A stretch of 64,000 nt of DNA from Desulfuromonadales bacterium (GCA_024636295.1 JAGXHI010000045.1:1-64000); one strand, 5' to 3'; shown: positions 30,228 through 39,935, numbered from the stretch's first letter. Translations and numbers: made by a program. Notes: generated by a model not told the origin, from the letters alone.

Positions 30228-31514
30228 ATGAAACCGTCGTCCGTTATTCTTTTTCGCGTTTTTCCGCCTTTTGCACTCGGGTTTCTTCTTTCTTATCTCT
30301 TTCGCACGGTCAATGCGGTTATCGCTCCGGACCTGATGGGCGACATAGGACTGGAGCCGGCACAGCTCGGACTGCTTACCTCCGCTTATTTCCTGTCTTT
30401 TGCCGCCTTTCAACTTCCCCTGGGGGTGTTGCTGGACCGGTACGATCCCCGCCGGGTTGAGGCGGTGCTTCTGCTCTTTGCCGCCGCAGGAGCTTATGTT
30501 TTTTCACAGGCCGATACGATGACCATGCTCGTGGTCGGCCGGGCGCTTATAGGCTTTGGAGTTTCGGCCTGTCTGATGGCAGCATTTAAGACCTTCACCA
30601 TATGGCTTCCTCCCGAGAAGCTGCCTCTTGCCAACGGCGTACAGATGGTATTCGGGGGTCTCGGCGCACTTGCGGCCACCGCTCCGGTGGAGGCGGCACT
30701 TTCCTTCACGGACTGGCGTGGCGTTTTCCTGGCCCTTGCCGTTTCGGCTGTCGTGATCTCCATAATAATACTTTTCGTTGTGCCCCCATCAAAGGAACGT
30801 CCTTCCGGAGAAACTTTCCGGCAGCAACTGAAGGGCATACGGATGGTTTTCACCAGTCGCATCTTTTGGCAGATCGCTCCCTGGGCCATCGCGGCACAGT
30901 CGGCCTATCTTTCCATACAGGGGCTCTGGTCCGGACCCTGGCTTCGGGATGTCGCCGGATTCGATCGTGAAGCGACGGCTTATGTCCTGTTGCGAATCGC
31001 CGTCGCCATGACCATCGGTTATTTAGTCTTCGGCGCTCTGGCGGAGAGACTCTCCCGCCGCGGCATAAAACCCTCGACGGTAGCTGCTGTTGGAATGGGC
31101 CTGTTCATGACGGTGCAGCTTTTCCTGATCTTTCCCGGTCTCTTCCCGGCGGCGCCCGTCTGGATGGCCTTCGGATTTTTCGGTACGGCGTGTTCACTTC
31201 CCTACGCCGTTCTTTCCCAGAATTTTCCGCGGCATCTGAGCGGTCGCGCGAATACAGCCCTGAACCTGTCGATGTTCTTCTGCGCATTCATAGCCCAGTG
31301 GAGTATCGGAGCCATCATCGGCCTCTGGCCCGGAACGGCCGCAGGCGGCTATTCCGTGATTGGCTATCAGACCGCATTCGGGGCGTTCCTGGGGCTGGAA
31401 CTGATAGGGGCCGGATGGTTCTTCCTGTCCGAAAATATGTCCCGACGGAAGGAAAGCGGAAAACCGGCTGGAGAATGGTGTTCCGCAGCGATCAAGGGAG
31501 AAGACCTGAAGTGA
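30228..31514 (+). CDS. MFS transporter
   Basis: 12-TM-like hydrophobic profile, GVLLDRYDPRRVEA between helices 2 and 3. Confidence 0.8.
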   Translation: MKPSSVILFRVFPPFALGFLLSYLFRTVNAVIAPDLMGDIGLEPAQLGLLTSAYFLSFAAFQLPLGVLLDRYDPRRVEAVLLLFAAAGAYVFSQADTMTMLVVGRALIGFGVSACLMAAFKTFTIWLPPEKLPLANGVQMVFGGLGALAATAPVEAALSFTDWRGVFLALAVSAVVISIIILFVVPPSKERPSGETFRQQLKGIRMVFTSRIFWQIAPWAIAAQSAYLSIQGLWSGPWLRDVAGFDREATAYVLLRIAVAMTIGYLVFGALAERLSRRGIKPSTVAAVGMGLFMTVQLFLIFPGLFPAAPVWMAFGFFGTACSLPYAVLSQNFPRHLSGRANTALNLSMFFCAFIAQWSIGAIIGLWPGTAAGGYSVIGYQTAFGAFLGLELIGAGWFFLSENMSRRKESGKPAGEWCSAAIKGEDLK

Positions 31515-31600
31515 GGAAACAAACTCCAGCTGATGGCCCCTCGCACCGCAGCGGACAGCAGTGATAGAAGTTCAGGAAAATTTCTCGAGGAAAGTTAGAT

Positions 31601-32023
31601 ATGCCCGAATCTATTTTTCAGATTGATCTTCAGGTCCGCGATTATGAATGCGACATGGAGGGGATCGTCAACAATGCCGTCTATCAGAACTACCTGGAGC
31701 ATGCACGGCATGAATTTCTGAAGAACATGGGGCTCGATTTCGCCCGCCTCACCCGAGGAGGTATCAATCTGGTGGTGATAAGGGCCGAGCTCGATTACCG
31801 TTTCTCCCTGAGGAGCGGGGACCGATTCCGCGTCAGCCTTCATCTGAAGCGCCTTTCCCCTCTTCGTTTCGTTTTCGTCCAGGAAATCGAACGACTTCCG
31901 GACAACAAACGAATCATGGAGGCCAGAATCATTGGAACCTCTCTGAATGCCAATGGACGTCCCTTTCTGCCCAAAGAAATCGAAGCGCTTCTTTCACCCG
32001 CCCGTCCGGTCACATCAAAATAA
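31601..32023 (+). CDS. Acyl-CoA thioesterase (4HBT fold)
   Basis: DYECDMEGIVNNAVYQNYLEHARHEFLKNMGLDF. Confidence 0.8.
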   Translation: MPESIFQIDLQVRDYECDMEGIVNNAVYQNYLEHARHEFLKNMGLDFARLTRGGINLVVIRAELDYRFSLRSGDRFRVSLHLKRLSPLRFVFVQEIERLPDNKRIMEARIIGTSLNANGRPFLPKEIEALLSPARPVTSK

Positions 32024-32026
32024 AGA

Positions 32027-32048
32027 AGCCGGGAAAAACATCCCGGCT
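32027..32048. terminator. Hairpin between convergent genes
   Basis: AGCCGGGA-aaaaca-TCCCGGCT. Confidence 0.55.
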
Positions 32049-32083
32049 CCGTTAAATCCTTCATCCGATAACAACGCTTCGGA

Positions 32084-32944
32084 TCAGTATTTACGTTCTG
32101 GTGTTTGTTGCTGCCGCTCCTGTTGTTGATTCATCTGATTCTGATGTGGTTGATCCTTCTTCATCTGTTTCTGTTGCTCGTCCTGCCGGCGTTGTCTCTG
32201 TTCTTCCTGGAACTTAGGCGAAATGCCGAAGAATTCTTCTGAATCGAGTCCCAGAGACTCGAGAGTCTCTCGATTGATCTGGCCTGTAGCCACAATCCCT
32301 TGTGATTGCTGAAATTCGCGAAGCGCCTGCTCCGTCTTCGGTCCGTAGAGGCCGTCAACCGGTCCCACTTCATGGCCGTGCTCACTAAGTTTTTTCTGAA
32401 GTTCCTTGACGTCTTCCGAGCGTAACTTGCCCTGGCCTCTTTTCACAACCTGCTCGTCGCCACCTCCGAATTGCACCCGGTCCCTGCCGATCTGCTGCGG
32501 ATCCTTCTGCTGATCCCTGCCGAGTTGCTGCTGGTCTTTGCCGAATGCGGGAGATACGCCTAAAAACTCCTGCTCCTTGATTTCCACATCCAGGGCCTGA
32601 AGGGTCTGGCGGTTTATGTTTCCGGATGCCGCAATTGCTTCATCCAGCTGGAATTCGCGAAGGGCTTCACTGGTCCTGGGACCTATGATTCCGTCCACCG
32701 AACCCACATCGTATCCCCTGTCTTTCAGGGTCTCCTGAATCTCTCTAACCTGACTGTTGGAAAGTTGCCCGGATGCAATCTGCTGTGATCCCTGCTGCTG
32801 GGAACCTGCGCCAATTTGGCGTTCCTGCCCCAATTGAGCGCTTCCGCTCTGTTTGGTTGCCTCATCCCCGCGGCTCAATGCCTGACCGGCGAAGAAAAGG
32901 CTCCCAGAAAAAGCCAGAAGGGTAATCGAAACCAGATATCTCAT
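32084..32944 (-). CDS. Secreted Gln-rich protein with two peptidoglycan-binding-like repeats
   Basis: Signal peptide; repeats QVREIQETLKDRGYDVGSVDGIIGPRTSEALREFQ and DVKELQKKLSEHGHEVGPVDGLYGPKTEQALREFQ; Gln-rich tail. Confidence 0.8.
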   Translation of the reverse strand: MRYLVSITLLAFSGSLFFAGQALSRGDEATKQSGSAQLGQERQIGAGSQQQGSQQIASGQLSNSQVREIQETLKDRGYDVGSVDGIIGPRTSEALREFQLDEAIAASGNINRQTLQALDVEIKEQEFLGVSPAFGKDQQQLGRDQQKDPQQIGRDRVQFGGGDEQVVKRGQGKLRSEDVKELQKKLSEHGHEVGPVDGLYGPKTEQALREFQQSQGIVATGQINRETLESLGLDSEEFFGISPKFQEEQRQRRQDEQQKQMKKDQPHQNQMNQQQERQQQTPERKY

Positions 32945-33179
32945 CTTGCTCTCCTTTTTTCGTATGGAATTTTTAGTCATTTTCCTTCCGTCAACGCTAC
33001 GGTTGCGAAACCAATCGACAGACAGTTTGGCGATGACCCATGGTTCTTTTCTATCACTCATCAAATGATTGTCAAGAAATAAAAAGAACTATAAAACAAG
33101 TATTTAAGGGTTGATAAATGAATATTTCATGATATCTGCCAAGGTGCAAAATTGCTGTACAGAATAAACCCCAGGCACA

Positions 33180-33207
33180 GAAAAAGCCGGGCGTTTCCGC
33201 CCGGCTG
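33180..33207 (-). terminator. Rho-independent terminator for the minus-strand PRC-barrel gene
   Basis: Minus strand GCCGGGCGGAAACGCCCGGCTTTTT. Confidence 0.75.
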
Positions 33208-33317
33208 CGTTGTTTACGTTTTAGTCCTGTCGTTCCGTCCTGTTATTGTTTCTGCTGCTGGGGTTGCTGTTGTTGCTTCATCTGATTCTGCTGCTCCTGT
33301 TGTTTCATTTGCTCCTG

Positions 33318-33971
33318 CTATTTCTGTTGCTGCTGCCCTTCCCAATAAGGGGAGACGCCGTAGTATTGATGGATTTCACGTCCCTGGTTGCGATCGAGGG
33401 TTTTCTTCAGGTCCCCCTGGGGGGCTTGCTTCAGTTGATCCTTGGTGACATTGAGGACCAGAACGGGTCCCTGCTGCCCCGCCTGAGCCTGCTCCGTTGG
33501 TTGCATTTTCAATGCATTCCAGGGCACCACGACTTTTTCCCCGCCGATTCCCCAGAACCCGCCGGATGTGAGAACCACGTATGCGACCTGGCCTGCCTGG
33601 GTGTCAATGACGACCTTATCGATCGAGCCGACTTCCTCGCCTTGCTGGTTCTGGATTTTCATGCCTTGGATATCGTCAGAGTTTTGCAGCTGCTGAGCGT
33701 ATTGATCCTGTTTCTGCTGCCCGGCGGCCATCTTCGGTTGCTCCTGTCCGGTTTGCTGCTGCTTTTGCTGCTGTTCCTGATCTGTCATCTGTTGTTTCTG
33801 GTCCTTCTTCTGGGAAAGTTCCTGCTTTTCCTCTTTGACATCCTGTTTTTCCTGTTGAAGAGTTTCCTGTTTTTCCTTTTTCTGATCCTCTTGGTGGGTT
33901 GCGGCAAAAAGATTAGGCGCAAGGGCCAGGCTGGCTGATAGTGCGACGGCTGTTAGCATATGCAGTTTCAT
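33318..33971 (-). CDS. Secreted Gln-rich PRC-barrel-like protein, ending at an amber codon inside a Gln-rich tail
   Basis: Signal peptide; MKIQNQQGEEVGSIDKVVIDTQAGQVAYVVLTSGGFWGIGGEKVVVPWNALKM. TAG at 33318-33320; same frame stays open to TAA at 33243-33245. Confidence 0.8.
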   Translation of the reverse strand: MKLHMLTAVALSASLALAPNLFAATHQEDQKKEKQETLQQEKQDVKEEKQELSQKKDQKQQMTDQEQQQKQQQTGQEQPKMAAGQQKQDQYAQQLQNSDDIQGMKIQNQQGEEVGSIDKVVIDTQAGQVAYVVLTSGGFWGIGGEKVVVPWNALKMQPTEQAQAGQQGPVLVLNVTKDQLKQAPQGDLKKTLDRNQGREIHQYYGVSPYWEGQQQQK

Positions 33972-34134
33972 CTTTTCATCTCCTTGATTTGCGTTAGAAA
34001 TTTAAGTTCCGCCCTGTGTTTCTTATACAGGTTTACCTCCATATCGCAGAAAGTCAAATCGGCCTGAAAAAATTTGCGGAGATGAAAATAGCTGTTTTTT
34101 AGAGGAATTTCTCTTTCGAGGTGAGCTCGCAGAA

Positions 34135-34383
34135 TCAGGGTGTCAGCACGATCTTGATTCCCTTTTTCTCACGGCTTTCGAACAGACGGTAAGCCCCTGG
34201 CGCTTCGTCGAGTTTCATATGGTGGGTGATGATCCGGGAAGGATCGATATCGCCTCGCTCGATTCTCTCCAGCAGAGGTTCGAAATAATTGTGAACGTGG
34301 GATTGCCCCATGCGTACGGTGAGCCCCTTGGCAAAGGCCGCCCCCACCGGAAATCCGGATTCGGGTGGGGTCTCTGGCCTCAT
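34135..34383 (-). pseudogene. 3' remnant of a zinc-dependent alcohol/formaldehyde dehydrogenase
   Basis: FPVGAAFAKGLTVRMGQSHVHNYFEPLLERIERGDIDPSRIITHHMKLDEAPGAYRLFESREKKGIKIVLTP matches the C-terminal part only; the rest of the gene is absent. Confidence 0.75.
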
Positions 34384-35954
34384 CGGGCATGAAGTGGCAT
34401 CCTTTCTCGGGATTCAGGTCCTCCCTGCGGAGAAAGGGTCGAAGAGGCCGTACTGGTGTTGCTCCCGAAAAACACCATCGGCACCGGCCGGGAAGGTCCA
34501 GTCGCGGGCTTGAGCGCCATATCGGTATAATCCTTTTCAACTCTCTTCCTTTCCGGATGTGGAAAAGAGTTTATGTAAGCCGCCACATCCAGAGCCTCTT
34601 CTTCGGTGAGAGCCGGGCGCTGCCGGGGTGTTCCCAATGGCATGTTGCTCCGGATAAAATCTGCAGCGAAAGAGATTTGATGCATCGGGGAGCCATTTTC
34701 ATAACTTTCCGGACCCCGGAGCGGTGCAACGATCCGGCGTCCCGGCCCCATGTCGCCGCTGCTCCGATAACCTCCGCCGTCACTCGCATGGCAGCCCTGA
34801 CAACGGACCCGATAAATCCGCTCTCCTTCCGCCGGCCAGGCCCTCAGGTCCGAAGACCGAACTCCTGCGATTGGGGGGGCGGACTGATTCCGAGCCGTTT
34901 CTCTGGTCTTGTCGGGTGGCGCTGTGCTGGTTCGCTCAATGTCGGACAGGGTGGTCAGAAACTGCAGAATGGCAAGAATCTCCTCGCCGCTCAACTCGAT
35001 ATGGAGTTGACGATCGCCCATCCGTTCGATCGCCTCAGGAAGGGTGGGAACTTTTCCATCGTAGAAATAAGGTGCGGTCAGCAGGATGTTGCGCAGTTGA
35101 GGGCCACGTAAAGTTTTCTGGCCGGAACCCTTCCCAGGTTTATTATTTCCTTCATTCACCTCTCCTTCACTGGCCGAACGAAAGGTCCCGCCCAGGAGCG
35201 GTCCGTCATGACACTGAACGCATTTCCTTTCGATGAAAATCCGAAGTCCCTCCTTCTCATTTTTCGTCAGGACCTCCTGTTGCCCCTGAAGGTAAAGGTC
35301 GAATCGGTCGTGCGTGGTCAGTGTCCGCAGGTAGGCTCCGATAGCCTGAATCGCGTTTTCCCGGGAAAATGGATTTTCCGCCTCTGGAAAAGCGCGACGG
35401 ATAGCCCACGAATACAGTTTATTCTCCTCGAGAGGCTCTATGGAAAGGGACAAATGAAAATTCTCCACTTCCGGCACTTCAGGCGCATCGATAACTCCGT
35501 TTCGGCCGTCCTGGAAAAGGCCAGACTGGAAACCGGCATTCAAAACGGTCGGAGCGTTGAGGAGACCGGTAATGGTTTCCCGTCTCGTCGGAACGGGCAG
35601 GTTATCCGCACCCCCGCGCCTGAAATCAACAGGATGACAGTTATTGCAGGATCGTCTTTCAGACGAAATTTCCGGAGAGAAGAAAAGAGCTTCTCCCAAT
35701 CGCACCATCGCCGGCGAGTCTTGCTCGGCGCCAGGCATTTCCTCAGGGAGAATAGCGAAGGACGTCCTGGCCCGTTCAAACAGCCGCTGCTCGGGATTCG
35801 ATTCCGGTTCGGGGGGGGAGGCGGGTTGCTGGGCCGGCGATTCTGCTTCTTGTCGTGATGCGGGATCGGCCCGGTTGCCTGCGCAACCCGCGAACAATAG
35901 AGTGAGCATTGCAGATACTGCAATGCACGGCAAAGCACTCCTCTTCCATTTCAA
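34380..35954 (-). CDS. Cytochrome c peroxidase-type multihaem lipoprotein (3 CxxCH), 3' end apparently frameshifted near 34505
   Basis: CNNCH, CVQCH, CQGCH; LLNAPTVLNAGFQSGLFQDGR; lipobox LLFAGCAG. An alternate frame gives a better C-terminus. Confidence 0.85.
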   Translation of the reverse strand: MKWKRSALPCIAVSAMLTLLFAGCAGNRADPASRQEAESPAQQPASPPEPESNPEQRLFERARTSFAILPEEMPGAEQDSPAMVRLGEALFFSPEISSERRSCNNCHPVDFRRGGADNLPVPTRRETITGLLNAPTVLNAGFQSGLFQDGRNGVIDAPEVPEVENFHLSLSIEPLEENKLYSWAIRRAFPEAENPFSRENAIQAIGAYLRTLTTHDRFDLYLQGQQEVLTKNEKEGLRIFIERKCVQCHDGPLLGGTFRSASEGEVNEGNNKPGKGSGQKTLRGPQLRNILLTAPYFYDGKVPTLPEAIERMGDRQLHIELSGEEILAILQFLTTLSDIERTSTAPPDKTRETARNQSAPPIAGVRSSDLRAWPAEGERIYRVRCQGCHASDGGGYRSSGDMGPGRRIVAPLRGPESYENGSPMHQISFAADFIRSNMPLGTPRQRPALTEEEALDVAAYINSFPHPERKRVEKDYTDMALKPATGPSRPVPMVFFGSNTSTASSTLSPQGGPESRERMPLHAR

Positions 35955-36062
35955 GGCGGTCGCCTCCTTCCAATCTGAAATTTCCGGAAAGAAAAACTAC
36001 CGGACACGCCGGACCTCTTCCACCTTTCTTTATGGCCAGTCCGTTCCTTGGCGGAATGAGGC

Positions 36063-36572
36063 TCAGGCGAGCTTTTTCATCGACTCTTCGATAAACGCCG
36101 GAATGTCCCCCGGATTTCGGCTGCTGACGAGATTCCCGTCCACGACCACTTCCTGATCCAGGAATTCTGCCCCGGCATTTTTGATATCCTGCTTCACGGA
36201 TTTGTATCCGGTCATTCTGCGTCCTTTCACGACCTGTGCGGTGATCAGCAACTGGGCGGCATGGCAGATGGCGAATACGGGCTTGTCGCTCTTGACGAAA
36301 TCGCCCGCAAAGCGCACCGCATCCTCGTGGATTCGGAGTTTGTCCGGGGAATAGCCGCCGGGGATCAGCAGTGCGTCGAAATCCGCTATTTTGGCTTCTC
36401 CGACAGACTTGTCGATCTTAACCGGCGTCTGGCTCTTTTTCCCCTGGACCGTCTGGCCAGCTTCGATCCCGATATGAATGAGCTCATGTCCTTTTTCCCT
36501 GAAGGCTTTCGCCGGCTCCGTATATTCCGAATCCTCGAAATCGTCCGTCAGGATGACTGCTATTCTGGCCAT
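36063..36572 (-). CDS. DJ-1/PfpI family protein
   Basis: VILTDDFEDSEYTEP, LLIPGGYSPDKLR, PVFAICHAAQLLI. Confidence 0.92.
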   Translation of the reverse strand: MARIAVILTDDFEDSEYTEPAKAFREKGHELIHIGIEAGQTVQGKKSQTPVKIDKSVGEAKIADFDALLIPGGYSPDKLRIHEDAVRFAGDFVKSDKPVFAICHAAQLLITAQVVKGRRMTGYKSVKQDIKNAGAEFLDQEVVVDGNLVSSRNPGDIPAFIEESMKKLA

Positions 36573-36767
36573 GAAGACTTTCTCCTTTTCGTTTGGCATT
36601 AAGATGAATTAATAAAGATTAGTCTATGGTGAGTTCTTTCTTTGTCAAGCGTGGAAGACAATCGACCAGGGAGTCCAGAAGTTCCAAATATCAACTTGTT
36701 TTTTAAATAAAAAAGATTAATATTCAGCTATTGAAAGCCTATGAAGGGGCTGAACTCCGGAGGGTGA

Positions 36768-38168
36768 ATGACCCTTTTTCTGCTGAGTTTGTCCATTTTT
36801 TTTCAGGTGCTTGCCACCATCCTTGCATTGCGATTGATTCCACTCTCCCGAGGTCGCTTCGCCTGGATTCTCATAGCTGCTGCCTTTACCGTTCGTGGAT
36901 TTCGGCTGATAGTCGAATTTTATCTGGTGGTTTTTCAGGACCTTCAAACGAACCTGATTGATGAAATATTCGCTCTCACGGTTTCCTCCCTGAGCGCGAC
37001 CGGCGTCTTCTGTATCGCTCCAATTTTCAGAGCTTTCAGGAAGGCGGAGGAGGACAGGGAAAATCTTCTGCGAGAAATCGAACACCGTGCGGGAGAGCTG
37101 GATGCCACCATCCATTCCATTGCGGATGCATTGGTGATATACGGTCCTGATGGGGAGGTTCTGCGGTTGAATCCCGCGGCCGAAAACCTTTTTTCGGATG
37201 CCTCTGACGACCGGAATCATTCGGTGGCGGAGCGGCTGGAAGGATTTCAGATGAGGACCCCCGAGGGTAGGACGATTCATCCCAAGGAGGGCCCCGCGCA
37301 GAGGGCTTTGAAAGGCGAGGCGACTTACGGAACGGTACTTTCCATGCAGCGGATCGACGGGAAAACCATCTGGATCTCCACGAGCGCGGCGCCGATACGA
37401 AATTCGGGAGGAGATATCATGGGTGTCGTTGTAACTTTCACGGACATTACCCCATTGCGAGAGTTGCAGGCAGAGCTCGAAATCACTCTCCACACCATCT
37501 CCCACGATCTTCGTTCCCCTCTTACTGTTGTGCAGGGGCATACCGATCTTTTGTGGAAGCATGCAGCAAAAAAAGAAATCGATGGCGTTGTGTCCCTTCA
37601 TCTGGAAGCGATTCGGGAGGCCTGCATCAGGATGAATGGGATGATTCAGGATCTCGTGGAAACGGCACGGCTGAAGGGCACGGAAATCCAGCTTCGGCGC
37701 AGACCAGTGAATCTGCAGTCCTTTTTTTCCGAAATGCTCTCCCGGGTGCGGCTGGTACTGGAAATTGACCGGGTGAAAGCGGAATTTCCATCCGATCTTC
37801 CTCCGGTCAATGCCGATGTGGAGCGACTGGAGAGAATATGGTTGAACCTCATCGCCAATGCCCTTAAATACTCTCATCCCGGCACGCCGGTGGAAGTCGA
37901 AGCGCGGGCCGAAGGCGAACAGGTGGTGATTTCAATCAAGGATCGAGGATACGGAATTTCCCTGGAGGAGATGGAAAGTATATTCCAGCGGTTTTATCGT
38001 GCCAGGGAAGGCCGGATGAAAGAAGGAACCGGCCTCGGCCTTTATATCGCGAAAAAGCTGGTGGAGGCACACGGAGGCAGTATCGGGGTAAGGAATCGTC
38101 CGAAAGGGGGAAGTGTCTTTTTTTTCTCACTCCCCGTGGCCCGGGAGAAATCCCTTCCGGAAAAATAA
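36768..38168 (+). CDS. Membrane-anchored PAS sensor histidine kinase
   Basis: N-terminal TM helices; PAS with VVVTFTDITPLRELQ; H-box HTISHDLRSPLTVVQGHTDLL; HATPase GTGLGLYIAKKLVEAHGG. Confidence 0.9.
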   Translation: MTLFLLSLSIFFQVLATILALRLIPLSRGRFAWILIAAAFTVRGFRLIVEFYLVVFQDLQTNLIDEIFALTVSSLSATGVFCIAPIFRAFRKAEEDRENLLREIEHRAGELDATIHSIADALVIYGPDGEVLRLNPAAENLFSDASDDRNHSVAERLEGFQMRTPEGRTIHPKEGPAQRALKGEATYGTVLSMQRIDGKTIWISTSAAPIRNSGGDIMGVVVTFTDITPLRELQAELEITLHTISHDLRSPLTVVQGHTDLLWKHAAKKEIDGVVSLHLEAIREACIRMNGMIQDLVETARLKGTEIQLRRRPVNLQSFFSEMLSRVRLVLEIDRVKAEFPSDLPPVNADVERLERIWLNLIANALKYSHPGTPVEVEARAEGEQVVISIKDRGYGISLEEMESIFQRFYRAREGRMKEGTGLGLYIAKKLVEAHGGSIGVRNRPKGGSVFFFSLPVAREKSLPEK

Positions 38169-38383
38169 TGAAGATATCCGGACAAAGTGGTGACACCGAT
38201 TGAATATCAACGGGCCCTTATCAGGAAAAAACCTGCATGAGAGGGGCTATCGATAGTCCCCCGGTCGCTGTTGAGAGCCTGCGGGGCTGTGTTATGCTGG
38301 GTGTGGAGGCGGGGTGATCGACAGATTCAGCCCATTCGATGATATTCCGTTCACCGGTTGAACTCCGGAGGAAGGAGAGCCAC

Positions 38384-38725
38384 ATGACGGAACAGTTTGC
38401 TTTCAATATCCATGCGGAACTCTACGAAAACAAAGACGGTGAACTGGCCATCCGTTTTGCAGACGAAAAAGTATTCCGGGGCGTGGGAGGCGAGGAAGGA
38501 AGGCGTTTTCAGACAGATGTCATGAATCTGCTGCAGAAAGGGGAACGGCCGGAGCAATGGCGGGAAATGCCCCCCCATAAACTCCTGTATGCGGAAAGCT
38601 GGCATTGCATCAGCCGCCTTGGCTACATCGATGGAGACGAGAGCAAGCCGGCCCTTGAACTGGAAGTGGAACAGGGGGAGATCGGGTACAGGGGAAAGGT
38701 ATATCTCGCGGATATTCTGCACTAG
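38384..38725 (+). CDS. Hypothetical protein (113 aa)
   Basis: Uninterrupted ORF with a GGAGG-type RBS (aaggagagccac). Confidence 0.55.
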   Translation: MTEQFAFNIHAELYENKDGELAIRFADEKVFRGVGGEEGRRFQTDVMNLLQKGERPEQWREMPPHKLLYAESWHCISRLGYIDGDESKPALELEVEQGEIGYRGKVYLADILH

Positions 38726-38994
38726 ACTGGAGGACTTGCGTCATCTCTTTTCGTCATCTAAATTCATCGAGCATTCCCCAAAAATATTTCTCCAATAACC
38801 AATAATCGGTTTGGTAAAATTCCGGCCCCCCTTGAGCCTCGGGATCGGACGTGTTAACCTGAGTCAATTGCCGGACGGTCCGGGTTCGGGTGAATGGGAG
38901 CCTCTTTTCGCCGGACCGCCAACGGGGATACGCGATCGATGGATCAGATCTGTTTCCCCGCAAAAACACATAATCTTAAGTGAAAGGTGGAAAA

Positions 38995-39423
38995 ATGGCA
39001 CAGGCAAAACAGGGCGATACCGTGAAAGTCCATTACACAGGCAAGTTGCATGACGGAACGGTGTTCGACAGCTCCATTGAGAGGGAGCCCCTGGAATTCA
39101 CCCTGGGCGAAGGAAACATCATCCCCGGCTTCGAAGAAGCGGTAGTGGGAATGAATTCCGGAGAAAAAAAGACGGTGAGAATCGATTCCGAAAAGGCTTA
39201 TGGTCCGCGCCGACCCGAAATGGAGGTCGAAGTAGACCGTCAGCAGTTCCCGGAGGATCTGGATCCTCAGGTCGGACAGAGGCTGCAGGTCAATCAGGAT
39301 GCGGGTGGAACGATGATTGTTGCGGTCACGGATGTCTCGGATGAGAAGGTCACCCTGGACGCCAATCATCCTCTGGCTGGAGAGGACCTGACTTTCGAGA
39401 TCAAAGTTCTCGAAGTCGGTTGA
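38995..39423 (+). CDS. FKBP-type peptidyl-prolyl isomerase (SlyD-like)
   Basis: [62 protein letters not shown]. Confidence 0.93.
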   Translation: MAQAKQGDTVKVHYTGKLHDGTVFDSSIEREPLEFTLGEGNIIPGFEEAVVGMNSGEKKTVRIDSEKAYGPRRPEMEVEVDRQQFPEDLDPQVGQRLQVNQDAGGTMIVAVTDVSDEKVTLDANHPLAGEDLTFEIKVLEVG

Positions 39424-39448
39424 CCACCAGGTTTCATACGTTTTTACC

Positions 39449-39477
39449 GCCTGCCCGATTCCGGGCAGGCTTTTTTA
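39449..39477. terminator. Bidirectional terminator between convergent genes
   Basis: GCCTGCCCG-att-CGGGCAGGCTTTTTT. Confidence 0.85.
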
Positions 39478-39479
39478 AC

Positions 39480-39935
39480 TTATCTCCCGTATTTTCCCAT
39501 GAGTTCGCCCTGTGCCAGAATATGATCCTCCATCTCCTGGAGGAGTTTCTTTTTCGTGGCGCCGGGTTCAAGATCCATCTCCCTGTCGAGGGCATAGATC
39601 CTGAAAAAGTAGCGGTGAGTTCCGCCCGGTAGACAGGGACCGCCGTATCCGATCTTGTTGAAATCGTTTTTCCCCTGGCGTGCACCATTGGGCAGTGTTT
39701 TATCGCGACGCATGTCCTCCGGGAGTTCACGGGTGTCGGGAGGAAGGTTGTAAATTACCCAGTGCACCCATGTTTTCCCTGGCGCATCGGGGTCATCCGC
39801 GATCAGGGCCAGACTGCGGGCGCCCTCGGGAACATCGCCCCAGGAGAGAGGGGGCGACACATCATCTCCGTCGCAGGTGTAATGAGCCGGAATCATTCCG
39901 CTGCGAAAGACGGGACTTGTGATTTCGATGGCCAT
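39480..39935 (-). CDS. YbhB/YbcL family (Raf kinase inhibitor-like/PEBP) protein
   Basis: IPAHYTCDGDDVSPPLSWGDVPEGARSLALIADDPDAPGKTWVHWVIYNLP. Confidence 0.92.
   Translation of the reverse strand: MAIEITSPVFRSGMIPAHYTCDGDDVSPPLSWGDVPEGARSLALIADDPDAPGKTWVHWVIYNLPPDTRELPEDMRRDKTLPNGARQGKNDFNKIGYGGPCLPGGTHRYFFRIYALDREMDLEPGATKKKLLQEMEDHILAQGELMGKYGR

Noticed and set aside
33246-33938. Leu-rich plus-strand ORF (FLLLGLLLLLHLILLLLLF...) resembling a membrane protein
   Set aside because: It is the complement of Gln-rich CAG/CAA codons of the minus-strand PRC-barrel gene (CTG/TTG = Leu), so the hydrophobicity is an artefact.
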